Assembly: GCA_020002185.1 (NCBI GenBank)
Contig: CM034538.1
Span: 1,654,270-1,718,269, forward strand
Length of the DNA: 64,000 bases
Source of the DNA: Paraescarpia echinospica
Taxonomy: Eukaryota > Annelida > Polychaeta > Sabellida > Siboglinidae
Direction: 5' to 3'
A model generated the notes under the pieces. It saw nothing but the letters and a program-made list of their open reading frames with translations. It was not told the DNA's origin and searched no databases. The position numbers and the translations under genes were made by a program. Shown in pieces: positions 21,917 through 35,946 of this stretch. The first letter of the stretch is position 1. Every line of letters starts with the position of its first letter.

Positions 21917-22405
21917 ATGGACACGCGATGGAAACATCCCTTCACCTGCATTGTCGCGGATCCGAAGGGGTGCGGTAAGAAAACGTTCGTGACTCGCTTG
22001 CTACGTCACGCGGCAACGATGATCGATCCGCCTGCCGAGAAGATCACGTGGTGTTATGGTGAATGGCATAGCGCCTACGCCGCTGTCGACAACGACCTGG
22101 TACGCTTCGAGGAAGGCTTGCCAAGCGGCGGCGTGGTATCGACGATCTGATGGCGGAAACGGACGAACGGGTCACGAACTTGTTCACGAAAAAGAGTCAT
22201 CACCAGAACACGTCCGTACTGTATCTCGTGCAGAACCTGTTTCTGAAAAACAAGGAGAGTCGCACGATCAGTCTGAACGCGCAATACATGGTGATCTTCA
22301 AAAATCCTCGCGACGCGTCACAGATAGGACACTTGGCGCGACAGATGTATCCGAGACGCCTGAAGTTTGTACAGGAAGTGTTCAAAGACGCCAGGTCGCC
22401 GCCGT
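21917..22405 (+). pseudogene. Packaging ATPase remnant, copy B
   Basis: Starts directly after the PolB stop (TAG then ATG). The N-terminus keeps the family WKHPFTCIV lead-in, but the P-loop has decayed to DPKGCGKKT, where copy A retains GPTGCGKST. The frame ends at TGA 22148-22150. The C-terminal half (a DDLM-like block, LFTKKSHH, LNAQYM, KNPRDASQIGHLA) reads in another frame from ATG 22150. The shift coincides with loss of the hydrophobic Walker B strand and is shared with copy A; copy C, which begins just upstream, has it too. The frame then runs into the ACT repeat. Confidence 0.85.
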
Positions 22406-22484
22406 CTACCACTACTCCTACTCCTACTACTACCACTACTAATACTCCTACTCCTACTACTACTACTACTACTACCACTACTAT

Positions 22485-22517
<33 letters not shown>

Positions 22518-25253
22518 CACTACCACTACTCCTACTCCTTCTAGTACTACTACTATCACTACCACTACCACTACCACTACTCCTACTCCTTCTACTACTA
22601 CTACTATCATTACCACTACCACTACCACTACTCCTATTCCTACTGCTCATACTGCTACCACTACTACTACTCTTATTCCTACTGCTACTGCTACTACCAA
22701 TACCACTACTCCTACTCCTACTACTACCACTACTAATACTCCTACTCCTACTACTACTACTACTACTACCACTACTATTACTACTACTACTACTACTACT
22801 ACTACTACCACTACCACTACTCCTACTCCTTCTAGTACTACTACTATCACTACCACTACCACTACCACTACTCCTACTCCTTCTACTACTACTACTATCA
22901 TTACCACTACCACTACCACTACTCCTATTCCTACTGCTCATACTACTACCACTACTACTACTCCTATTCCTACGGCTACTACTACAACCAATACCACTAC
23001 TCCTACTCCTACTGTTAATACTATTACCACTACTACCACTCCTACTCCTACTGCTAATACTACTACCACTACCACTACTACTACTACTACTACCACAACC
23101 ACTACCACTACTCCTACTGCTATTACTACTACTACTACTACTACCACTACCACTACTCCTACTCCTACTGCTACTGCTACTGCTACTGCTACTTCTACTA
23201 CTACTACTACTACTACTACAACTACTATATCTGCTACTACTATTACTACTACGACTATTACTACCACTAACACTACTCCTACTCCTACTACTACTGCAAC
23301 TACTACTATCACTACTACTCCTACTCCTACTGTTACTACTACTACCACTACTACTACTCCTACTCCTACTACTACTACTACTACCACTACTACTACTCCT
23401 ACTCCTACTGCTACTACTACTACCTTTACAACTACCCCTACTCCTACTGTTACTACTACTACCAATACTACTACTCCTACTGCTACTGCTGCTACTACTA
23501 CCACTACTACTACTCCTACTCCTATTGCTATTACTACTACCCCTACTAATACTCCTACTCCTACTGCAAATACTACTATCACAACTACAACTCCTGCTCC
23601 TACTCCTACTATTAATACCACTACACCTACTCCTATTCCTACTACTACCAATACCACTACTCCTACTCCTACTGCTACTACTACTACCACTACTACTATT
23701 ACTTCTCTTATTCTTACTGCTACTACTACTACCACTACTACTACTCCTATTCCTACGGCTACTGCTACTACCACTACCACTATTCCTACTCCTACTGCTA
23801 CTACTACTACCACTACTACCACTCCTACTCCTACTGCTACTACTACTATCACTACCACTACTACAACTACTACCACAACCACTACCACTACTACTACTAC
23901 TACCACTACTCCTACACATACTACTACTACTACTACACCTACTGTTACTACTACTACCACTACTACTACTGCTACTACTACTACTACAACAACCACTACC
24001 AATAGTCCTACTGCTACTACTACTACTACTACTATTACCACTACCAATACTCCTACTACTACTCCTAAAGCTACTGCTACTGCTACTAGTACTACTACTA
24101 CTACTACTACTATAACTGCTACTACTATTACTACTAGGACTATTACTACCACTACCACTACTCCTACTCCAACTCCTACTACTACTACTACTACCACTAC
24201 CACTACCATTATCACTACCACTACCACTACTACTACTACTCCTATTCCTACCACTACCACTTCCACTACCACTACCCCTACTACTACTACTACTACTACC
24301 ACTACCACTACCAATACTCCTACTCCTACTGCTCATACTACTACCACTACTACTACTACTACTCTTATTCCTACTGCTACTACTACTACCACTACTACTA
24401 CTCCTATTCCTACGGCTACTACTACTACCACTTCCACTACTCCTACTCCTACTGCTATTACTACTACTATCACTACTCCTACTCCTATTACTACCACTAA
24501 AACCACCACTAACACTACTACCACTACTATTACTCCTACTCCTACTGCTACTACTACTACCACTACTACTACTCCTACTCCTACTCCTTCTACTATTACC
24601 ACTACTCCTACTCCTACTGCTACTACTACTACTACCATTACCACTACTCCTACTCCTACTGCTAGTACAACTACCACTACTACTACTACCACTACTACCA
24701 CTACTACCACTACCTCTACAACAACTCCTACACCTTCTACTACTACTACAACCACTACTCCTACTCCTTCTCCTACTACTACTACTACTACTACCTCTAC
24801 CACTACCACTACTCCTACTCCTACTGATACTACTACTACAACTACCACTACTCCTACTCTTTCTAATACTGCTACTACTACTACAACTACTACGACTCTA
24901 CTCCTACTGCTACTACTACTACCACTACTACTACTCCTACTCCTACTGCAAATAGTACTACCACTACTACTACTCCTACTCCTACTCCTACTGCTACTAC
25001 TACTACCACTACTCCTACTCCTAATGCTACTACTACTACTACCCTACCACTACTCATACTCCTACTGCTAATACTACTACCACCACTACTACTAATACCA
25101 CTACCACTACTACTACTCCTACTCATGCTACTACTGCTACTACTACCACTACCTCTACTCCTACTCCTACTGCTAATACTACTACAACTACTACTACTAC
25201 TACTACTCCTATTCCTACTGCTACTACTACTACCACTATAACTTCTCCTGCTC

Positions 25254-25304
<51 letters not shown>

Positions 25305-25814
25305 CTACTCCTACTGCTAATGCTACAACTACCTCTACTACTACCCCTACTCCTACTGCTACTACCACTACCACTACCGGTACCACAACCACTACCACAA
25401 CTCCTACTCCTACTACTACTACTACCACTACTCCTACTCCTACTCCTACTACTACAACTACTACTACTACTACTACTACTACTACCTCTATCACTACCAC
25501 TATTACTACTCCTACTGCTGCGACTACTACTACCACTACTACTACTCCTACTGCTGCTGCTGCTAATCCTACTCCTACTGCTACTACTACTTCCACTATT
25601 ACCATTCTTACTCTTTCTGCTACTACTATTACCAATACCACTAGTACTACTACTACTACCACAACCACTACTACTACTCCTACTGCTACTGCTAATGCTA
25701 CTACTACTACTACTACTACTACAACTACTACTGTAACTGCTACTACTATTACTACTACGACTATTACTTCCTCTACCACTACACCACTCCTACTCCTACT
25801 GCTACTACTACTAC
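22406..25814. repeat. ACT-type microsatellite, block B
   Basis: Continuation of the repeat that starts in the ATPase codons. It has the same ACT/CCT/GCT vocabulary as block A, with internal duplications of about 300 bases (22433-22640 recurs at 22733-22945). Long Thr-, Leu-, Ser- and Val-rich frames on both strands are compositional. Confidence 0.95.
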
Positions 25815-26225
25815 CTCTACCCACCACATCCCCAATCCCACCACCTCACCACCTCACCACCACCCCAATCCCACTCACCTCTCACCACCTCACTCACTCA
25901 CTCTCACCACCACCACCACTACCCACCTCACCACTACTACTCACTTCACTACCACTACCACTCACTACCACTTCACTCACCTCACTTCACTTCACTACTC
26001 ATAAACCCACTCACTAAATTAATCTCTAATCTACTCACTACTACTTCACTTTATCACTCACCACTCACTCCACTACTCACTACCCACTACTCCCTACTCC
26101 TACTGCCTATACCTACTACTCACTACTACTACTTTACTTACTCTTTATTCCTATCATACTACTTATTACTCACTTACTTACTAATCTCGACCCTTCCACA
26201 CCACTTCATCACCATCACCCACTCA
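25815..26225. other. Noisy, low-quality-looking repeat segment
   Basis: The triplet periodicity collapses into irregular CCACCTCACC and CACTCACT strings with apparent missing bases, then resumes cleanly at 26226. It looks like uncorrected single-read sequence in the middle of a hard-to-assemble microsatellite and not a biological boundary. Confidence 0.55.
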
Positions 26226-27700
26226 CCCCAATCCTACTGTTAATACTATTACCACTACTACCACTCCTACTCCTACTGCTATTACTACTACCACTACCAC
26301 TACCACTATTACTACTACTACCACAACCACTACCACTACTCCTACAGTTATTACTACTACTACTACTACTACTACTACCACTACCACTACACCTACTCCT
26401 ACTGCTACTGCTACTGCTACTGCTACTTCTACTACTACTACTACTACTACAACTACTATAACTGCTACTACTATTACTACTACGACTATTACTACCACTA
26501 CCACTACTCCTACTCCTATTCCTACTACTACTGCAACTACTACTATCACTACTACTCCTACTCATACTGTTACTACTACTACCACTACTACTACTCCTAC
26601 TCCTACTACTACAACTACTACCTCTACTACTACTCCTACTGCTACTACTACTACCTTTACCACTACCCCTACTCCTACAGCTACTACTACTACCAATACT
26701 AGTACTCCTACTGCTACTGCTGCTACTACTACCACTACTACTACTCCTACTCCTATTGCTACTACTATTACCCCTACTAATACTCCTACTCCTACTGCAA
26801 CTACTACTATCACAACTACAACTCCTGCTCCTACTCCTACTATTACTACCACTACACCTACTCCTACTCCTACTACTACCAATACCACTACTCCTACTCC
26901 TACTGCTACTACTACTACCACTACTACTATTACTTCTCTTATTCTTACTGCTACTACTACTACCATTACTACTACTCCTATTCCTACGGCTACTGCTACT
27001 ACCACTACCACTATTCCTACTCCTACTGCTACTACTACTACCACTACTACCACTCCTATTCCTACTGCTACTACTACTATCACTACCACTACTACAACTA
27101 CTACCACAACCACTACCACTACTCCTACTACTACCACTACTCCTACACCTACTACTACTACTACTACTACCACTACCACTACAACTACTCCTACTCCTAC
27201 TACTACTACCACTACCTCTACTCCTACTCCTACTGCTACTACTACTACCACTACTACTACTGCTACTACTACTACTACCACTACAACTACTCCTACTCCT
27301 TCTTCTACTACCACTAACACTACCACTACTACTACTACTACTACCACAACCACTACCAATAGTCCTACTGCTACTACTACTACTGCTACTACTATTACCA
27401 CTACCACTACTCCTACTCCTACTCCTACAGCTACTGCTACTGCTACTACTACTACTGCTACTACTACTATAACTGCTACTGCTATTACTACTAGGACTAT
27501 TACTACCACTACCACTACCCCTACTCCAACTCCCACTACTACTACTACTACCACTACCACTACCATTACCACTACCACTAACACTTCTACTACTACTCCT
27601 ACTCCTACCACTACCACTTCCACTACCACTACCCCTACTACTACTAATACCACTACCACTACCAATACTCCTACTCCTACTGCTCATACTACTACCACTA
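26226..27700. repeat. ACT-type microsatellite, block B2
   Basis: Resumes the same repeat and closely resembles 23000-24345. It ends abruptly at ACCACTA followed by the ATPase piece of copy C. Confidence 0.9.
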
Positions 27701-28041
27701 GGCATAGCGCCTACGCCGCTGTCGACAACGACCTGGTACGCTTCGAGGAAGGCTTGCCAAGCGGCGGCGTGGTATCGACGATCTGATGGCGGAAACGGAC
27801 GAACGGGTCACGAACTTGTTCACGAAAAAGAGTCATCACCAGAACACGTCCGTACTGTATCTCGTGCAGAACCTGTTTCTGAAAAACAAGGAGAGTCGCA
27901 CGATCAGTCTGAACGCGCAATACATGGTGATCTTCAAAAATCCTCGCGACGCGTCACAGATAGGACACTTGGCGCGACAGATGTATCCGAGACGCCTGAA
28001 GTTTGTACAGGAAGTGTTCAAAGACGCCAGGTCGCCGCCGT
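27701..28041 (+). pseudogene. Packaging ATPase fragment, copy C
   Basis: Nearly identical to 22065-22405 (offset 5636), including the shared frameshift, LFTKKSHH, LNAQYM and the run into the microsatellite. It lacks the whole N-terminal P-loop half. Its left edge is cut inside the ACT repeat. It is part of a tandem duplication of ATPase 3' half plus microsatellite, either real or an assembly artefact. Confidence 0.85.
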
Positions 28042-28107
28042 CTACCACTACTCCTACTCCTACTACTACCACTACTAATACTCCTACTCCTACTACTACT
28101 ACTACTA

Positions 28108-28153
<46 letters not shown>

Positions 28154-28474
28154 CACTACCACTACTCCTACTCCTTCTAGTACTACTACTATCACTACCA
28201 CTACCACTACCACTACTCCTACTCCTTCTACTACTACTACTATCATTACCACTACCACTACCACTACTCCTACTCCTACTCCTACTGCTCATACTACTAC
28301 CACTACTACTACTCTTATTCCTACTGCTACTACTACAACCAATACCACTACTCCTACTCCTACTGTTAATACTATTACCACTACTACCACTCCTACTCCT
28401 ACTGCTAATACTACTACCACTACCACTACTACTACTACTACTACCACAACCACTACCACTACTCCTACTGCTAT

Positions 28475-28513
<39 letters not shown>

Positions 28514-29421
28514 CACTACTCCTACTCCTACTGCTACTGCTACTTCTACTACTACTACTACTACTACTACAACTACTATATCTGCTACTACTATTACTAC
28601 TACGACTATTACTACCACTAACACTACTCCTACTCCTACTACTACTGCAACTACTACTATCACTACTACTCCTACTCCTACTGTTACTACTACTACCACT
28701 ACTACTACTCCTACTCCTACTACTACTACTACTGCCACTACTACTACTCCTACTCCTACTGCTACTACTACTACCTTTACAACTACCCCTACTCCTACTG
28801 TTACTACTACTACCAATACTACTACTCCTACTGCTACTGCTGCTACTACTACCACTACTACTACTCCTACTCCTATTGCTATTACTACTACCCCTACTAA
28901 TACTCCTACTCCTACTGCAAATACTACTATCACAACTACAACTCCTGCTCCTACTCCTACTATTAATACCACTACACCTACTCCTATTCCTACTACTACC
29001 AATACCACTACTCCTACTCCTACTGCTACTACTACTACCACTACTACTATTACTTCTCTTATTCTTACTGCTACTACTACTACCACTACTACTACTCCTA
29101 TTCCTACGGCTACTGCTACTACCACTACCACTATTCCTACTCCTACTGCTACTACTACTACCACTACTACCACTCCTACTCCTACTGCTACTACTACTAT
29201 CACTACCACTACTACAACTACTACCACAACCACTACCACTACTCCTACTACTACCACTACTCCTACACCTACTACTACTACTACTACCACTACCACTACC
29301 ACTACTCCTACTCCTACTACTACTACCACTATCTCTACTCCTACTCCTACTGTTACTACTACTACCACTACTACTACTGCTACTACTACTACTACAACAA
29401 CCACTACCAATAGTCCTACTG

Positions 29422-29457
<36 letters not shown>

Positions 29458-30693
29458 TTACCACTACCAATACTCCTACTACTACTCCTAAAGCTACTGC
29501 TACTGCTACTAGTACTACTACTACTACTACTACTATAACTGCTACTACTATTACTACTAGGACTATTACTACCACTACCACTACTCCTACTCCAACTCCT
29601 ACTACTACTACTACTACCACTACCACTACCATTATCACTACCACTACCACTACTACTACTACTCCTATTCCTACCACTACCACTTCCACTACCACTACCC
29701 CTACTACTACTACTACTACTACCACTACCACTACCAATACTCCTACTCCTACTGCTCATACTACTACCACTACTACTACTACTACTCTTATTCCTACTGC
29801 TACTACTACTACCACTACTACTACTCCTATTCCTACGGCTACTACTACCACTTCCACTACTCCTACTCCTACTGCTATTACTACTACTACCACTACTCCT
29901 ACTCCTATTACTACCACTAAAACCACCACTAACACTACTACCACTACTATTATTCCTACTCCTACTGCTACTACTACTACCACTACTACTACTCCTACTC
30001 CTACTCCTTCTACTATTACCACTACTCCTACTCCTACTGCTACTACTACTACTACCACTACCACTACTCCTACTCCTACTCCTACTGCTAGTACAACTAC
30101 CACTACTACTACTACCACTACTACCACTACCTCTACAACAACACCTACACCTTCTACTACTACTACAACCACTACTCCTACTCCTTCTCCTACTACTACT
30201 ACTACTACTACCTCTACCACTACCACTACTCCTACTCCTACTGATACTACTACTACAACTACCACTACTCCTACTCTTTCTACTACTGCTACTACTACTA
30301 CAACTACTACGACTCTACTCCTACTGCTACTACTACTACCACTACTACTACTCCTACTCCTACTGCAAATACTACTACCACTACTACTACTCCTACTCCT
30401 ACTCCTACTCCTACTACTACTACCACTACTCCTACTCCTAATGCTACTACTACTACTACCCTACCAATACTCATACTCCTACTGCTAATACTACTACCAC
30501 CACTACTACTAATACCACTACCACTACTACTACTCCTACTCATGCTACTACTGCTACTACTACCACTACCTCTACTCCTACTCCTACTGCTAATACTACT
30601 ACCACTACTACTACTACTACTACTCCTATTCCTACTGCTACTACTACTACCACTATAACTTCTCCTGCTCCTACTACTACTACTACTCCTACA

Positions 30694-30724
<31 letters not shown>

Positions 30725-31189
30725 CTACTCCTACTGCTAATGCTACAACTACCTCTACTACTACCCCTACTCCTACTGCTACTACCACTACCACTACCGG
30801 TACCACAACCACTACCACAACTCCTACTCCTACTACTATTACTACCACTACTAATACTCCTACTCCTACTGCAACTACAACTATCACAACTACAACTCCT
30901 GCTCCTACTCCTACTATTACTACCACTACACCTACTCCTACTCCTACTACTACCAATACCACTACTCCTACTCCTACTGCTACTACTACTACCACTACTA
31001 CTATTACTTCTCTTATTCTTACTGCTACTACTACTACCACTACTACTACTCCTATTCCTACGGCTACTGCTACTACCACTACCACTATTCCTACTCCTAC
31101 TGCTACTACTACTACCACTACTACCACTCCTACTCCTACTGCTACTGCTACTACCACTACCACTATTCCTACTCCTACTGCTACTACTA

Positions 31190-31265
<76 letters not shown>

Positions 31266-31309
31266 AACCACTACCACTACTCCTACTCCTACTACTACTA
31301 CTACTATCA
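28042..31309. repeat. ACT-type microsatellite, block C
   Basis: Follows block B closely at an offset near 5.6 kb in its first part, then diverges. At 31192-31264 it contains a nearly pure (ACT)n run of about 24 units. It ends at the second gap. Confidence 0.95.
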
Positions 31310-32309
31310 NNNNNNNNNNNNNNNNNNNNNNNNNNNNNNNNNNNNNNNNNNNNNNNNNNNNNNNNNNNNNNNNNNNNNNNNNNNNNNNNNNNNNNNNNNN
31401 NNNNNNNNNNNNNNNNNNNNNNNNNNNNNNNNNNNNNNNNNNNNNNNNNNNNNNNNNNNNNNNNNNNNNNNNNNNNNNNNNNNNNNNNNNNNNNNNNNNN
31501 NNNNNNNNNNNNNNNNNNNNNNNNNNNNNNNNNNNNNNNNNNNNNNNNNNNNNNNNNNNNNNNNNNNNNNNNNNNNNNNNNNNNNNNNNNNNNNNNNNNN
31601 NNNNNNNNNNNNNNNNNNNNNNNNNNNNNNNNNNNNNNNNNNNNNNNNNNNNNNNNNNNNNNNNNNNNNNNNNNNNNNNNNNNNNNNNNNNNNNNNNNNN
31701 NNNNNNNNNNNNNNNNNNNNNNNNNNNNNNNNNNNNNNNNNNNNNNNNNNNNNNNNNNNNNNNNNNNNNNNNNNNNNNNNNNNNNNNNNNNNNNNNNNNN
31801 NNNNNNNNNNNNNNNNNNNNNNNNNNNNNNNNNNNNNNNNNNNNNNNNNNNNNNNNNNNNNNNNNNNNNNNNNNNNNNNNNNNNNNNNNNNNNNNNNNNN
31901 NNNNNNNNNNNNNNNNNNNNNNNNNNNNNNNNNNNNNNNNNNNNNNNNNNNNNNNNNNNNNNNNNNNNNNNNNNNNNNNNNNNNNNNNNNNNNNNNNNNN
32001 NNNNNNNNNNNNNNNNNNNNNNNNNNNNNNNNNNNNNNNNNNNNNNNNNNNNNNNNNNNNNNNNNNNNNNNNNNNNNNNNNNNNNNNNNNNNNNNNNNNN
32101 NNNNNNNNNNNNNNNNNNNNNNNNNNNNNNNNNNNNNNNNNNNNNNNNNNNNNNNNNNNNNNNNNNNNNNNNNNNNNNNNNNNNNNNNNNNNNNNNNNNN
32201 NNNNNNNNNNNNNNNNNNNNNNNNNNNNNNNNNNNNNNNNNNNNNNNNNNNNNNNNNNNNNNNNNNNNNNNNNNNNNNNNNNNNNNNNNNNNNNNNNNNN
32301 NNNNNNNNN
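31310..32309. other. Assembly gap (1000 N)
   Basis: Exactly 1000 N, a placeholder gap inside or at the end of the microsatellite. It hides how the Polinton remnant joins the host DNA on the right. Confidence 0.99.
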
Positions 32310-33654
32310 ACATGTTATATCTACTATTATTATTCTGTAGGTCTAGTATAATGCCTGGACTGGACGGTCTCGTGTGTGTCAAGTGTCAAAATAAGTTATT
32401 CAACGTATTGTCATTGTATCCCATTGGTTCCAATCATATCACGGAACTCTTCCTAAGTATCTTATATTCTAAATGTTGTAGTTATGCACGATACTACTAT
32501 AATAAATCTACATATACTCAGTTTTGTGGAAAATTTGATAGTGTAATCAAATCGATTCAGGTGACTGTTTTTATTATTATCATGGTTACAGGAATGTAAG
32601 GCAATAAAACAAAAACGTCAGCAAATTAATTGATGCTAATTTGTTAGTTATGCATTTAATTAATCTATTTACTTTTACATGCAAATAAGAAATAATTATT
32701 TTAATTATACTCGTTGCCGAGTCAGGTTAGTCTGTTATAATAGTTTTTTAAACCGTAAGAAGCAATACTTGGATGTAGAACATTGCAATGTGAATTTGCA
32801 GATGGAAGAATAATTATATTTTCAAATGTATTTAACGTTGAATTTGCATAAATTAATTATTATTTTTCATACATAACATTTGTTGTTTTTTAAATGACAA
32901 TACTTGGACTTTATGAAAGTGCCATGCATTTTGATCAACATCAAATGTATGTACACATAAAGTACCATGCAAAAATTATAAAATTAGGAAGTGGTCTGTC
33001 TCACTCTCATAGTTGGAACCAGTTGCTGGCAATCTCCTCCTCTGACACATGACTCACTAAAGTCTTATGTCATCAATGACTTGCTGAAGAATTATCCCCC
33101 ATCAGTATTCTCTGTAGAAACAGTTTATTACAGTGTTTGGCACCTGTCTGCTAATCCAGCTAATTGGACTCCTTTGTTGTGACTCCTCCACTTGACTGAG
33201 GAACTAAGTGTAGTGTTTGCCTGAGTCAACTGATCAAAGATCAAATCTAATTAATTACCAGTTGACATTGCACTTTGTAGGTCTTTCCTGCTATGAATAA
33301 CAAATACACCAGCCACCTCCAGCTGGCCCACTGCATTCTCCCTCCAGTTAAAATAGTTATCTGGACCTGATCTACTGGTAATTAAAGCATGCTAGGTGGA
33401 AATGGCAGGAACTGGGTAACATGGATGTGACATGTCGGATACTTATTATTACTATAATTAACCCATGCAATTAACCCATGCCTAACATCACCCTGATCAC
33501 TATTGCAATTGGTAAACCTTGCAGGTAGATGTGATTAATTATTATTAATATTGAATGGTTACCACATTGAACACCCTGTAGATTACAGTATGTATTCATC
33601 GAGTTAATAATATATTATGTTTAAGTTTTCAAAAGTAATATTTTCAATAAAAAT
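32310..33654. other. AT-rich host DNA, no gene seen
   Basis: No supported coding or RNA gene. The composition is strongly AT, with short chance frames only. Confidence 0.6.
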
Positions 33655-33920
33655 AATTCTTACAGTAGATGCAGCTTTCATAACACACACTATTGTAACA
33701 CACAAGTACTGTTACATTTGTTACTTATAATTCTTACAGTAGATGCAGCTTTCATAACACACACTATTGCAACACACAAGTACTGTTACATAACACACAC
33801 TATTGTAACACACAAGTACTGTTACATTTGTTACTATAGAATTCTTACAGTAGAGAGCAGCTTTCATAACACACACTATTGTAACACACAAGTACTGTTA
33901 CATTTGTTACTATAGAATTT
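33655..33920. repeat. Tandem repeat of about 75-85 bases
   Basis: Four partial to full copies built from TTCTTACAGTAGATGCAGC, TTTCATAACACACACTATTG, TAACACACAAGTACTGTTAC and ATTTGTTACTATAGAA blocks. One copy is shortened to a half unit. A predicted Ile/Thr/His/Tyr-rich frame over it is an artefact of the repeat. Confidence 0.85.
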
Positions 33921-35129
33921 TTTATATTTCAATGGTAATTTATTGATTTGTATTTTCATAACTCCAGTGCACAGGCCTATGGTGAATTACATTACAGTGT
34001 CATATATTGCTATTGCCTAGTTTCCATTTTATTACAGTTGAATATCGAAGACAATGTACATCATGCAATATATACTATTACATTTGAAGGTATTATCATT
34101 ACATTTTGAATTGGAACTACAGTATGTACCGAGATAAATATTTAGAACAAAAATATAACTATTGTATCTTGTATTATCTACTAACAACGTTTACTGATAG
34201 AACATATTTTTCATTTTATGTCTGTATAACATAAATGAATGGAAGACAAAAGAAATGTCACTGCAATTTAATAGATTGCAATCAGTGTAATTACACCTTA
34301 CTGCTTGGTGCATTGCTAATTACTGGCACAAGTCATGATGTTTTTTTAAACAGAAGCTCAGAAATGTACCAAGGATCATTATTCGGCTCCCACATTATTC
34401 ATGGGATGGATGTTGGCAATCATAAAACCTGGATAAACTAGTTCAATAGGATACAGAAAGCATAATTAAATTTATATTTTGATGCGACATATATTAATAA
34501 ACATGTATATATATTATATGCCAGTTACTATTACATTGTTTCTGTTATTATATTGTGCTTTGTTCAACTTATTGTTACTAATAGGTATTATTATTATTAC
34601 ACCACTCCTGGAGCAGGCTTCCTATAGTGACTATAAAATGGAGTATTGCAGGATTGTTCATGTCTGCAGTCACATATTGTTATGATAGTAACTATATCAA
34701 TGGATAAGGATTCTACTAATGATGTTACAAAATGTCATTAATGAATTTATTTGATTTTTAACTTAATGTTATTAAAAAAAATCAAGTAAATTTATCAAAT
34801 AATAAATATGTTCACATTTGGATGTGGGTTGTTGCCCAGCTACCAAGTGTGAAAATGGTCATTTGTTGTGAAACAATAACAATAAATGCAATGCAAGTTG
34901 CAAACCTATCTATTGTATATTTAATAGATGACTAGTTATAACCAAAAACAAAATGTTCACAAGTAATATATTGTCACATTTTCCAGGTAATTGTTTGCAT
35001 AAAAGTGTAACATAACAAAAGTAACTATGTCTCTGTGTAGATTCTGTAAGCGTGATATCAATTATTTATGATGTTTTTATCATAGAATAAACAATACATA
35101 CCTTGCAACTTGAAATTAATTTATTAATT
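33921..35129. other. AT-rich host DNA, no gene seen
   Basis: Nothing recognised beyond AT-rich sequence and short chance frames. Confidence 0.6.
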
Positions 35130-35946
35130 TGTATTTTTCACAGCTAGGCAGTCTGTTCACACTTGGAAGCTGGGCAAATGACTAGACAAATGGATGTACT
35201 CCTTTCTGACAAGATGGTAAAAGACAGGATTTTGTTTGCTTTTGTCAGAAACCTACAACAATTTATTTTTTTGCAAATTATATAAGGGTCATTTGTTATT
35301 TCAGTTATTTGCTGACATTCTGGCAGCAGCTCGAGATAGTCCACCGTCGACCAAGAATGGGTCATCTGAAGATACAGCAACTGAATATGACAGCTCTCGT
35401 ACGGATTCCTGTGATACAGAGGATTCCACACCTGAGTCAGTCACAGCTTCCACTCCAAAAAGGAGCAGCAAATGCTTTCAGGTTGACACCAGGCCATCAA
35501 CTCGCACGAGAAGAGTGCAAGCAGTCTGTGCATCAGAGCACGTTGCTGTGCAGGTGACATCAGCAGTGAGGTCAACGAGTGTGCAGTGCAGTTTGTTGAC
35601 TGGTCCGATTAGTGACTCGAGTGACTAAAACGGGGAGGAAGTGACATCTGCTGCAGATCCAGAGTATGTTTGCTCTGACAATGAGTCGACTAGTCGTGAC
35701 AGCAGCAACAGTGACAGTGATGACCATGTCGACCAGTACACTGACACAGAGGAGGGTGTTACAAACAAGACTCCCTTGAGGAAAGATTGCTGCCCTTCCA
35801 GGGAGAGGTACTTCTTGGTTGCAGAGGCTTCACTTCGTCATCTTTTCGCACGTTGCCGAAACTGCACTGGCCAAACCAATGTCGTAGTGCAGCAGTTTCT
35901 CGGCTCAATGGGAAGTTGCCCTGTAAAGATAATAATTGGTCTGTAG
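35130..35946 (+). pseudogene. Repeat-family (transposon-derived) protein fragment
   Basis: An exon-like start after the acceptor TTATTTCAG near 35304 leads into a Ser/Thr/Asp/Glu-rich acidic region. A TAA at about 35626 follows, then a second frame (35641-35946) continues the acidic style and ends in an E-x-YFLVAEASLRHLFARCRNC block. That block resembles the [KR]-x-[FI]-V-x-E-x-x-L-x-x-LF-x-x-C-x-x-C segment of uncharacterised transposon-encoded proteins common in invertebrate genomes. It is broken and truncated, and the family assignment is tentative. Confidence 0.35.

Larger units (their letters stand above)
13006..22405 (+). mobile_element. Decayed Polinton arm, copy B
   Basis: The longer copy of the element seen at 1-5750. 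Order: minus-strand spliced gene, NADAR, RPA-like fragment, accessory exons, full-length but interrupted PolB, and an ATPase starting immediately after the PolB stop. The gene order of the arm equals the right arm of the complete Polinton (45349-62554) read in reverse, which supports one family. In the complete element PolB is instead followed by convergent protease and capsid genes. No terminal inverted repeat or target duplication could be recognised. Confidence 0.8.

Noticed and set aside
32310..35129. Short frames of 60-130 residues in AT-rich DNA
   Set aside because: No splice-site context, domain or composition argues for coding. One simply follows a tandem repeat.
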